Part shown: positions 17,380-29,043 of the stretch, piece after piece
How the letters are laid out: every line of letters begins with the position of its first letter
How positions within the stretch are numbered: the first letter of the stretch is position 1
Assembly: GCF_024172705.1 (NCBI RefSeq)
Contig: NZ_CP092900.1
Span: 186,001 to 250,000 of the forward strand
Direction: 5' to 3'
Source of the DNA: Candidatus Comchoanobacter bicostacola
Lineage (GTDB): Bacteria > Pseudomonadota > Gammaproteobacteria > Comchoanobacterales > Comchoanobacteraceae
DNA: 64,000 bases
Notes under the pieces: generated by a model
What the model was told of the DNA's origin: nothing
What the model saw: only the letters and a program-made list of their open reading frames with translations
Databases searched by the model: none
Made by a program: the position numbers and the translations under genes

Positions 17380-18240
17380 ATGTCACATCAGCCAGCTACA
17401 CCCCCAAGCTACTTGCCGATATTAGCTTCAGTGTCTATGTTAATATTTGCTATAGGTTCAGTGGGCTGGGTGCAAGGAAAGGGGTATGGCTTAGTAACTT
17501 TAATATTGGGTGTTTGTGCTCTGATTCTGGTTTGTGCGCAATGGTTTTATCGTGTTGTCATAGATGGTCAAACTTTTCTGGCTAACAATGCAGTGTTTGA
17601 TCGTTCTCTTAGAATAGGGGTGATGTGGTTTATTTTTACAGAGCTGATGTTTTTTGTCGGCCTGTTTGGCGTTTTATTTTACATTAGGGTATGGGCATTG
17701 CCGGTCTTAAGCGGGCAAGTTGGATCTAAGTTGATGACTCATGTGTTACTGTGGCCCGATTTTATATCTAATTGGCCCTTGTTACAAACACCTGATCAAT
17801 CGTTATCTCAGATTGAAGCAATTGAGCCGATGGGAATTCCACTTTTAAATACTTTGATTCTGTTATTGAGTGGCTTAACAATTACAATATCACATTTTAT
17901 GGTGTTGAAAAGTCAGCTTAAAAAGTCAGCTTTATGGCTAGCAATTACCATTTTTCTGGGGGGGAGTTTTTTAGGGCTGCAACTATATGAGTATGTGCAT
18001 GCAGTTTCAGGAGGTCTAAAGCTGGGTTCTGGGATCTATGGCAGCATTTTTTATTTGATGACAGGTTTTCATGGTTTGCATGTATTCATAGGAACCTTGG
18101 TTCTTATGGTAATGTGGTGTAGGATGTTCCTAGGACATTTTTCAGCAAAAGAACATTTTGGTTTTGAGGCAGCTATTTGGTATTGGCATTTTGTGGATGT
18201 TGTCTGGTTAATGTTGTTTGTATTTGTATATTGGATATAA
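17380..18240 (+). CDS. coxC: Cytochrome c oxidase subunit III
   Basis: This non-catalytic core subunit stabilises subunit I during turnover. The 286-residue, seven-helix protein carries the family's conserved glutamate in MWFIFTELMFFVGLFG and a typical C-terminal half (GSIFYLMTGFHGLHVFIGT, then YWHFVDVVWLMLFVFVYW). It starts 7 bp after the Cox11-like gene. The following unknown gene begins 13 bp after its stop, so the same transcript probably continues. Confidence 0.96.
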   Translation: MSHQPATPPSYLPILASVSMLIFAIGSVGWVQGKGYGLVTLILGVCALILVCAQWFYRVVIDGQTFLANNAVFDRSLRIGVMWFIFTELMFFVGLFGVLFYIRVWALPVLSGQVGSKLMTHVLLWPDFISNWPLLQTPDQSLSQIEAIEPMGIPLLNTLILLLSGLTITISHFMVLKSQLKKSALWLAITIFLGGSFLGLQLYEYVHAVSGGLKLGSGIYGSIFYLMTGFHGLHVFIGTLVLMVMWCRMFLGHFSAKEHFGFEAAIWYWHFVDVVWLMLFVFVYWI

Positions 18241-18253
18241 AAAAGGATTTAAT

Positions 18254-19738
18254 ATGGAAGATTTTGATATTGTTTCAAAGGTAGAGTCTCAGTATGGTAT
18301 TGTAGATAACCCATTTGGTGCAGAGGTCGAAGCGTTTGAGCCAGAAGACTCAGAAATAAAAAAAGCCTTGGAGCGCCAGGGGCGCTGGGATTTGTTGGTT
18401 CTTTATATACATTATACGTATAACCGACAAAATGACAGTTGGCGTTTGACATCGACAGATCATTTTGCAGCCAATGTGAGTGCAATGTTTGAAAATGCGT
18501 CGACGGTAATTCCAACTGGCTATTCTAGGGTGTGTCAATTAGTTGCTGCTTTATCTGAAACTGATCCTGGTGTTTTATCCGAAATCACGTGGCCTACTGA
18601 TCCAGATTTAAAGAGGCCGTTGAACGATTCTGCAGAAAAACATCCTGATCTATATCAATATTTAGATCAGAGGGAGTCAGATGCAGATTTAAGTGACGTA
18701 GAGTCAGAGGATGGCAGTGAGTGTTTGGATGCGCCTAGAATAGATAGTTTTGACGCTGTAGAAACAGTAGAAGAAGCTGTTAAGTTAGTGGATCAGTTGA
18801 ATAGTGGAAGCCAGCAGCTACTCCCTGATCATTGTTTGGCGATAGCTAAGATTTTGGATCGAGAAGTAGTAGATGGTAGGGAGCTAAGTTCCTGTGAAAT
18901 GATCTTGGTTCGTAGTGTTCTGGGGAGTGATAAAGCAAAGTATCTTGGAGAAGTTCTGGATCGATTTCTTGCTAATAAAGGCCTGTGTAGATATTTAATT
19001 AATTATTACGATCAATATGCTCTAGAAAACAAAGTTGATGTTTCGATTATGAATGCAGCTCGTGTTCAAAGTGGCCAGGTAGAATTAGAAGAGTCGCCAA
19101 GTCAACTGAGGGGTAGGTTTGAAGAATATAACTATTTATTTACAAGGTTGCAGGAAGCGGCTTTTAAGCATGGGTACACAGATTTAGTCGTGTCTAACTT
19201 TTTTGTACTGTTAGCTTTGGAGAAAAATTGTTTGCTCCCTGTTAAGCCGAGTGTTGAGGGGGTTGCTCAAATTTTTTCAGACGTTCACTCTGTTTGTAAA
19301 ACTACGGTGGAGCGCATTTTTGCTAATATCGTTAGGTGTGGGAAGACTGGGCATTATGCGGTGCTGGCTCGAGCAATGCGTGACTATGACGGTATGTTGG
19401 ATGCGTTGGGTTTGCTTTCGCTCAAGAATATTGGTTATAGAGCAGAGCTAGATAAAGGTGGTGCTTTGGCAAAATCACACAATAAGCTAGTTAATAGAGT
19501 TGGCTTGGTCGGCATAAATTATTTGATTAGTAGTATTACAGTAATATTAGCTTTGGTGGTTTCATTTTTTGTCAATGCAGCGTTGCCAGTTTTGGGTGTC
19601 ATCGCTTTTGGTGTTTGGAAAAGTAATGCGGTATTTGCTGAAGAGTTAGAGAAGGATTGGGGTGTAGGGCATCAGGGTTCTGCAACAGCTGATTTCGATG
19701 CGGGTGCTAGGCATCTAATCCAAAGACCTTGGGGTTAA
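18254..19738 (+). CDS. Unknown acidic protein with a C-terminal membrane hairpin, in the oxidase operon
   Basis: I do not recognise a family. The start ATG 18254 follows AAAAGGA by seven bases and lies just after coxC, giving 494 residues. The first ~420 are hydrophilic and acidic, with a DSDVESEDGS-type low-complexity patch near 140 and otherwise helical segments. A hydrophobic stretch of ~45 residues (YLISSITVILALVVSFFVNAALPVLGV) sits near 430-470, followed by a short hydrophilic tail. That layout suggests a cytosolic domain anchored to the inner membrane. Tight spacing with coxC upstream and the P-type ATPase homologue 18 bp downstream argues for co-expression with the oxidase. A role in assembly is inference; it might equally be an effector that shares the transcript. 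Confidence 0.8.
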   Translation: MEDFDIVSKVESQYGIVDNPFGAEVEAFEPEDSEIKKALERQGRWDLLVLYIHYTYNRQNDSWRLTSTDHFAANVSAMFENASTVIPTGYSRVCQLVAALSETDPGVLSEITWPTDPDLKRPLNDSAEKHPDLYQYLDQRESDADLSDVESEDGSECLDAPRIDSFDAVETVEEAVKLVDQLNSGSQQLLPDHCLAIAKILDREVVDGRELSSCEMILVRSVLGSDKAKYLGEVLDRFLANKGLCRYLINYYDQYALENKVDVSIMNAARVQSGQVELEESPSQLRGRFEEYNYLFTRLQEAAFKHGYTDLVVSNFFVLLALEKNCLLPVKPSVEGVAQIFSDVHSVCKTTVERIFANIVRCGKTGHYAVLARAMRDYDGMLDALGLLSLKNIGYRAELDKGGALAKSHNKLVNRVGLVGINYLISSITVILALVVSFFVNAALPVLGVIAFGVWKSNAVFAEELEKDWGVGHQGSATADFDAGARHLIQRPWG

Positions 19739-19756
19739 ATTATAAGGAAGAAACAT

Positions 19757-21871
19757 ATGTCTAAGCATTTTTTTATGGAAGTTCATTGCTCTGGTTGTAT
19801 CAGCTCTGCGAAAAAAGTGTTATCAAGTTTAGGGTTGGTTTATGTGAACGATGGTGTTGCTTTTGAAATAATGTCTGATAATAAAGACATAAGGAAGGAG
19901 CTCGAAGATCGGATTAATCCTGCCAGTATTACGCCAGTAAAAAGAGAGAAGAAAAAAACATTAAATCAAAGTGCGCGGATAATGCTTGCGGTATTGGTTG
20001 TAACAGGTTTGTTCTGGTTGACTCAGTGGTTTTTTATGGTGCCTATGGTTGTTGAAACCGGGGTGTACTTATCGTTATTAGGCTTATTGCTACATAAGGA
20101 GTTGTTAAATAGCTCTAAGCAAACGCTTATAATATGCGCTTCAGTTGTTTCATTATTGGGTGTAACTTTGTTTTTTTCATTTCCTCCAATGATGTTGGTC
20201 TCGTTTTGTGTGCCGTTCTTGGTTGGGGTCAGTAGTCTATTTTTACTGCAGGATGCTACACACTTTTCTATGAGTGGGAGCAAGCTGGCATTGTGCTTCT
20301 CGTTATTAGCGTCTGTATGCGCTCTTTTTGCATATGTATGGAGCCCATTGGTTTGGTTAGCTGTAATTCCTATAATGGGTTACATTGTATTAAATTCAAA
20401 TAAGGTAGTAAGTTGTGATTGGTCATTAATGATGGTGGTCTTGGTTTCATCGCTTTGTGCTATTTTAACAACGGTTTTTCATTTGCCGATGGTTGTTTGT
20501 TTGCATGATACTTTTTTAGCGGCTTTTTTGATTAAGCTGAAAAGTTTAGGTTGGCGTAAAAAAGGCAAGCGGGCAAAACTTGAGTATATTGCTCAAGGTG
20601 AGATGCTTGGTGATGACTTTATTATTTATAAATCCTCGGAAGACTTATTAATTGATTTGTCTAAAACAGATTTATCTGTTGTAAAAGCTTTAATCCTAAA
20701 AAATGATGTAGAGGTGACACATGAGGCGCGATATAAAATCTCTGACTTGAGGGCTGATACTAAGCAGACCTTGCCCAAAGATGCTGTTATCCACCAAGGG
20801 TGGGTTATTGGTGTAAGGCAGAAAAGTTCACTGTTAGAGAATCAGTCAAATAAGTTTATGAATCAGATGGACCAGCAAATTTCTAGATTGGTTCCTTGGG
20901 GGATAGGCTTATCATCTTCAGTGGGCCTTCTCAGCCTTGCGCTGCAGTATGGAGTCACTTATTCAATTGGTTTGAGCTTAACTACGCTGTTGGCATGTTG
21001 CCCGTGTATATTCTTAATGGTTTATGTATTTGAGCGTACATTTGAAAACATTATGGGTAAGGTGAATCTACCTGTAAAAGTAAATTTAAAGAATCGTTGT
21101 TTGGATGCGCTCAGGTACCAATGGTCTTCTAAAGGCAAGTGGAGCCATGTCACTGATCGAACAGGGGTAACTCATGGCCCAATAAGGGGAAGTACATACG
21201 AAGCAGATCAGCCGTATGAATTTTATCCTGAGGCCAAGTCATGGTTTACTCAAGTAGTTAAGAGGGGGGAGTCAGTTACAGGGTTGTCAGCTAGTGGAGA
21301 GTTTCAGGGTCCATATAAAGATGACATGAAAACAATTGGGGCTGATGCATATGCTGATATTAACTATGCAAATCCAGCAGAAAAGGCGAAACAGTTTGAT
21401 CTGATTCGAAGTCAGTCTGGTAAGGAGCAGAGCGTTGCGTACTATGGTGATGGTGCTAATGATGCCGATATATTTAATAGAGATAATGTATTGCCAATAG
21501 CAGTTGGTTGTAGTGTGGGGCAGCTTAACCCTGTTGCGTGGATTAAAGATTTTACACGCTTTAATCGTATATTGCCTATGTTGATAGAGGCGCAGCGCTA
21601 TGTAAGCAAAATTATTAATCAGGGTATTATTTATAATATGGTAGCTATGTTAGCGCCTATATTAACAAGGGTAGTAATAGGGGTAACACTTCCAATGTGG
21701 TTTTCGTGCGCGACAATGTTGATATATATGGGAGGACTTTATATAGCAATTAACCTAAAGGTCAATAAAATGGTAGAAAGTAGCGACTTAATACATAATA
21801 AGGTTCGTGCTGCTACTAGCCCCGGTTTCAAAGGGTTCTTGCAAAGATCTGGACTGGATTTTTCAAGGTAA
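19757..21871 (+). CDS. Degenerate P1B-type (copper-like) P-type ATPase without nucleotide-binding domain
   Basis: The 704-residue protein has the outline of a copper ATPase such as CcoI/CtpA. An HMA-like N-terminus carries C11-x-x-C14 (HCSGC), eight or so membrane helices follow, with the metal site C415-P416-C417, and GDGANDADIF lies at 564. Three functional elements are altered. The phosphorylation motif DKTGTLT reads D467-RTGVTHG. The actuator TGE motif is not found, the aligned region reading TKQTLPKD. The phosphorylation Asp lies only 97 residues from GDGxND instead of roughly 190-200, so the nucleotide-binding domain is missing. The frame is fully open with a good ribosome site (AAGGAAG), so it is probably translated as a non-pumping metal carrier or scaffold. 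Confidence 0.85.
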   Translation: MSKHFFMEVHCSGCISSAKKVLSSLGLVYVNDGVAFEIMSDNKDIRKELEDRINPASITPVKREKKKTLNQSARIMLAVLVVTGLFWLTQWFFMVPMVVETGVYLSLLGLLLHKELLNSSKQTLIICASVVSLLGVTLFFSFPPMMLVSFCVPFLVGVSSLFLLQDATHFSMSGSKLALCFSLLASVCALFAYVWSPLVWLAVIPIMGYIVLNSNKVVSCDWSLMMVVLVSSLCAILTTVFHLPMVVCLHDTFLAAFLIKLKSLGWRKKGKRAKLEYIAQGEMLGDDFIIYKSSEDLLIDLSKTDLSVVKALILKNDVEVTHEARYKISDLRADTKQTLPKDAVIHQGWVIGVRQKSSLLENQSNKFMNQMDQQISRLVPWGIGLSSSVGLLSLALQYGVTYSIGLSLTTLLACCPCIFLMVYVFERTFENIMGKVNLPVKVNLKNRCLDALRYQWSSKGKWSHVTDRTGVTHGPIRGSTYEADQPYEFYPEAKSWFTQVVKRGESVTGLSASGEFQGPYKDDMKTIGADAYADINYANPAEKAKQFDLIRSQSGKEQSVAYYGDGANDADIFNRDNVLPIAVGCSVGQLNPVAWIKDFTRFNRILPMLIEAQRYVSKIINQGIIYNMVAMLAPILTRVVIGVTLPMWFSCATMLIYMGGLYIAINLKVNKMVESSDLIHNKVRAATSPGFKGFLQRSGLDFSR

Positions 21872-21904
21872 AAATGTTTTTTATAAAAAAAAGTGAAAAA
21901 GGTG

Positions 21905-21932
21905 TTGACTCAGATAAACTGGCGTGTATAAT
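21905..21932 (+). promoter_or_regulatory. rRNA operon promoter
   Basis: TTGACT at 21905-21910 and a perfect TATAAT at 21927-21932 are separated by 16 bp. An A/T-rich UP-like tract lies just upstream (21868-21900). The position ~130 bp ahead of mature 16S is typical for a strong sigma-70 rRNA promoter. Confidence 0.85.
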
Positions 21933-21954
21933 CCATTTAACTTTAAATAGTTTT

Positions 21955-21967
21955 TGTTCTTTGAAAA
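21955..21967 (+). promoter_or_regulatory. boxA-like antitermination site in the rRNA leader
   Basis: TGTTCTTTGAAAA lies between the promoter and 16S. It resembles the NusB/NusE-binding boxA consensus TGCTCTTTAACA, and a better match occurs in the spacer at 23820-23832. Confidence 0.6.
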
Positions 21968-21973
21968 GTAATA

Positions 21974-21995
21974 GCAATACAATTTGTGTGAGCGC
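21974..21995 (+). other. 16S pre-rRNA processing stem, 5' arm
   Basis: The arm GCAATACAATTTGTGTGAGC... pairs over ~22 bp, with few mismatches, with 23621-23642 downstream of 16S. Such stems bracketing 16S are cut by RNase III. Confidence 0.75.
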
Positions 21996-22061
21996 AGTCA
22001 ATTAAATGATGTCAGGAATGACGTAAGTCAAAACATAGTAGCTTAGGCTACAAAACCTTTA

Positions 22062-23600
<1,539 letters not shown>

Positions 23601-23620
23601 CGAATTTTGCATCATAGGCA

Positions 23621-23642
23621 GCGCTCACTCAAATTGTATTGT
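23621..23642 (+). other. 16S pre-rRNA processing stem, 3' arm
   Basis: GCGCTCACTCAAATTGTATT... is the reverse complement of 21974-21995 apart from a mismatch near the middle, completing the stem that encloses 16S. Confidence 0.75.
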
Positions 23643-23654
23643 ATCCAGAATGTT

Positions 23655-23731
23655 GGGCTTGTAGCTCAGGTGGTTAGAGCGCATCCCTGATAAGGATGAG
23701 GTCGGTGGTTCGAGTCCACCCAAGCCCACCA
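23655..23731 (+). tRNA. tRNA-Ile (anticodon GAT)
   Basis: A 77-base cloverleaf lies in the 16S-23S spacer. The acceptor GGGCTTG pairs with CAAGCCC, the anticodon loop is CTGATAA with GAT, the T-arm reads GGTTCGAGTCC, and CCA is encoded at the end. Confidence 0.97.
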
Positions 23732-23736
23732 GACAG

Positions 23737-23809
23737 GGGGGCATAGCTCAGCTGGTAGAGCGGCTGCCTTGCACGCAGCAGGTCGGCGGTTCGACTCCGC
23801 CTGTCTCCA
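23737..23809 (+). tRNA. tRNA-Ala (anticodon TGC)
   Basis: A second spacer tRNA carries acceptor GGGGGCA / TGTCTCC, including G-T pairs, and anticodon loop CTTGCAC within the stem CTGC...GCAG. The discriminator is A73. CCA is not fully encoded: CA follows A73 directly. The order Ile then Ala is the standard gammaproteobacterial spacer. Confidence 0.96.
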
Positions 23810-23819
23810 CATTTTGGTT

Positions 23820-23832
23820 TGTTCTTTAACAA
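23820..23832 (+). promoter_or_regulatory. boxA in the 16S-23S spacer
   Basis: TGTTCTTTAACAA matches the boxA antitermination element closely. It directly precedes the 5' arm of the 23S processing stem, as in other gammaproteobacterial rRNA operons. Confidence 0.75.
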
Positions 23833-23849
23833 TTTGATGATAGTCTGAT
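23830..23849 (+). other. 23S pre-rRNA processing stem, 5' arm
   Basis: CAATTTGATGATAGTCTGAT pairs with ATCAGACTATCGTCAAATTG at 26830-26849, a 20-bp stem with a single G-T pair that encloses 23S. It is the expected RNase III substrate. Confidence 0.8.
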
Positions 23850-23902
23850 AAAATCAATCATTTTTATGAATGATTGGGTACACTTGTTATTTATGTAACA
23901 GT

Positions 23903-26813
<2,911 letters not shown>

Positions 26814-26829
26814 TTAACATAAATCAATA

Positions 26830-26849
26830 ATCAGACTATCGTCAAATTG
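26830..26849 (+). other. 23S pre-rRNA processing stem, 3' arm
   Basis: This is the reverse complement of 23830-23849 with one wobble pair, lying between 23S and 5S. Confidence 0.8.
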
Positions 26850-26857
26850 CTAAGGTT

Positions 26858-26966
26858 GTCTGGCGACTATAGTGAGTGTGACCCACCTGATTCCATCTCG
26901 AACTCAGAAGTGAAACCGCTTCACGCCGATGATAGTGCTTTGCGCGAAAGTAGGTCATCGCCAGAC
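26858..26966 (+). rRNA. rrf: 5S ribosomal RNA
   Basis: The closing helix GTCTGGCG / CGCCAGAC brackets ~109 bases containing the conserved GACCCACCTGATTCCATCTC and GAACTCAGAAGTGAAACC blocks. It follows 23S by about 45 bp. Confidence 0.96.
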
Positions 26967-26977
26967 TTTGTTTTTTT

Positions 26978-27004
26978 ACCCGTCTTTATGGCGGGTTTTT
27001 TTTT
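26978..27004 (+). terminator. Rho-independent terminator of the rRNA operon
   Basis: A 7-bp stem ACCCGTC / GGCGGGT with loop TTTAT is followed by nine T residues. It sits 11 bp after 5S and only 12 bp before the next start codon. Confidence 0.92.
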
Positions 27005-27015
27005 GGGGAAAAATT

Positions 27016-28558
27016 ATGCCTACAAGTAACATTGAAGCTTTAAGAGAGAATTTCTACATAGCTGTAAAAGATAATAATATTCATGAGGTTGGTAGAATGC
27101 TATCTGTTGACCCAACGTTAGCGCTATCTAAAGTAGAGTGTGATGACTTCCCTAATGAAACTGTTTTAGAGCTTAATCTGTTACAGCTGGCTATTAATTA
27201 GGATATAATGGTATTGCTGAGAAAATGATTGCGACTCATCCTGAGTTAGTGCATGAGACAGATAAAATTATTAGCACAGCTTGTTTAATCTCTCACGATG
27301 AATACAGGCGTGACAGTGATCAGCACTTTCTTCGAAATAAAAATAATCATTTTTATGTTAAGCAGGATTATAGAAGATGTATTAAAACTAACCCTGTGGA
27401 TCCAATGACTAGAGAGAAACTAGTACAAAAGGAAGTAAATTCAGAGAGTATGCCTCCTTTCTTTTCTTCATGGCATTATGCTATTCAGGCAGGGATGAAT
27501 GAGATATTCACGTTTGCTAAGTCAAGAGTTAGTGATTTTGCGACTCTACTACTCTTTTCTTTACATTGTGAAAATTTTGCTGCATTAGAGCAGTTAATAC
27601 CTTTATTTGACTCGTCTCTCAGCGACCATGAAAAAGCAATTCAGCGTGCTGTATTTATATGTGTTGAAAAGAATCTGCATACTATTCTGGCTAAACTTTT
27701 ACCCTATTATTCAAAATATATTAAACGACGTAGCGTAAATTTTGATGAAACAATACTAGATATAGCGATAAGGAAACAGAGCTATAGAAGTGTTCCGGTA
27801 CTATTAGCAAACGGTGCTAGATAGGCAATTGTTGCGCTTTATTTCTACTCAGCCTCTATGGAAGGCATGTAAAGAAAATGACCTTGATACACTTGATGCA
27901 TTACTAAGTACCCAACATTATAATTTTCATGAATGTTTGCCTGTTGTTAGAGGTCAATTCCTCGATGCTATCAAAGTAGTATTAATTAGAGGCTATATCT
28001 CCTGTCTTGAGTTATTCTTAAAGCATGGTGTTGATGTTGATCTACCGATCATGCCTTGTGGCTCTACTGCATTATTTGTAGCGGCAGCTAATGGTCGTGT
28101 TGACTGTATGGAGCTACTGATACGAAATAATGCGAATATTAACTTTACCAATAAGTATCATGAAACACCCTTATTTGCTGCATGCGAAAGTGGGCAGCCA
28201 AAGAGTGTTCAGTTTTTAATTGATAAAGGACTAGATGTAAATAAGCAATCTACTTTAATACGTGAAGAGATTAGACTTACTTCACCCCCACAAAAAAAAA
28301 TATACAAGTATGAAAGATAGAACACCTTTAATACTGGCTATTATTAGTAAGAGTGATGGAAGTTTAGAGTGTGTAAATATTCTTCTAAGCGCTGGTGCAG
28401 ATGTAAGTATATGTAACGCTGAGGGAAACTCTGCATATCAATTAGCTGTTAACTGTGGCCGGGCTAATAATCCAGCTTGGGAAGAGGTGTTAACTATTCT
28501 AGAAAAACCGACTTTGGCACAAGAGGGTCAAGAAGATAAGCGTGTTTTACGTCCATAA
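27016..28558 (+). pseudogene. Ankyrin-repeat protein gene broken by three frameshifts
   Basis: Four collinear frames together encode a ~510-residue ankyrin-repeat protein. The pieces are 27016-27201 (start MPTSNIEALRENFY), ~27198-27824 (GYNGIAEKMIATHPELV), ~27818-28320 (several canonical repeats such as TALFVAAANGRVDCMELLIRNNANINF) and ~28290-28558 (TPLILAIISKSDGSLECVNILLSAGADV). Junctions are one base missing at ~27197 (AIN/LGYNG), a shift at ~27818 (LLANGA/DRQLL) and a shift in the A9 run at ~28292. Ankyrin proteins are common host-directed effectors in intracellular bacteria. Codon use is intact in every piece, so the damage is recent, or the homopolymer site could allow slippage. It has no promoter of its own that I can see after the rRNA terminator. 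Confidence 0.8.
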
Positions 28559-28669
28559 ATGCACCCCTGATTGTTTTCGTGAATGCGCCAATATAGTCAT
28601 TAGCTTGTTTGTGTGGAGTTAATTTAATTGGCTAAAGAGGTAGTTTTGGAATGTTGATTTTTGTGTCTC
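28559..28669. other. Short gap with no recognisable feature
   Basis: About 110 bp between the ankyrin pseudogene and the repeat-protein remnant. I see no gene, tRNA or clear terminator in it. Confidence 0.5.
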
Positions 28670-28930
28670 GTGTATCATTAAGATACATATAATCAACATC
28701 ATATACCAATGGGTAAAGCAAGGTTGTTTCATAATCTTTTTACAATAAAGAAAATTAATTCTACGCGTCTTGATAGGCATCACTTCAGTAGTAGTTGTGT
28801 AGATGTAGCACAATGTTTCTCTGAGTGTGATATGAGTAGAAGCCAGATAGAGAAATTTTTAGATGAGAGTGTGATCTTGGAAGAATCTCTCTTGTCTTCT
28901 AAACTAGGTGTAAGAAGAGAAAACACCTAG
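28670..28930 (+). pseudogene. 3' remnant of a paralogue of the 766-residue repeat protein
   Basis: The frame ending at TAG 28930 matches the end of the protein encoded at 29044-31344. HHIPMGKARLFHNLFTIKKI aligns with QRYIALDKASLFNKLCAIKQI, and the final 34 residues (from CDMSRSQIEKFLDES) are identical. A start at 28709 could give a 73-residue peptide, but homology continues upstream of it to a TAA near 28672. This is therefore the surviving tail of a second copy whose body has been lost. Confidence 0.8.
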
Positions 28931-28980
28931 TTTCTGCATGAAGGTCAAGATTAGTGTCAATTGACAGTTTTTTTTTAAAA
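28807..28980 (+). repeat. Direct repeat copy 1 (~174 bp), coding tail plus 3' hairpins
   Basis: Nearly identical to 31221-31395: a few mismatches fall in the first 36 bases, and the rest is essentially exact. It contains the last ~38 codons, an 11-bp hairpin AAACTAGGTGT / ACACCTAGTTT spanning the stop codon (28901-28933), and TGTCAATTGACA followed by nine T residues. Confidence 0.92.
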
Positions 28981-29043
28981 CACTATAATAAAATCAATCC
29001 TTGAATGAGATAAGAAGAGATTAACCTAATATGAGGGGCTAAA

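Noticed and set aside
28709-28930. Stand-alone 73-residue gene
   Set aside because: Homology to the 766-residue protein's tail extends upstream of the ATG and then meets a stop, so it is a remnant, not a small gene.
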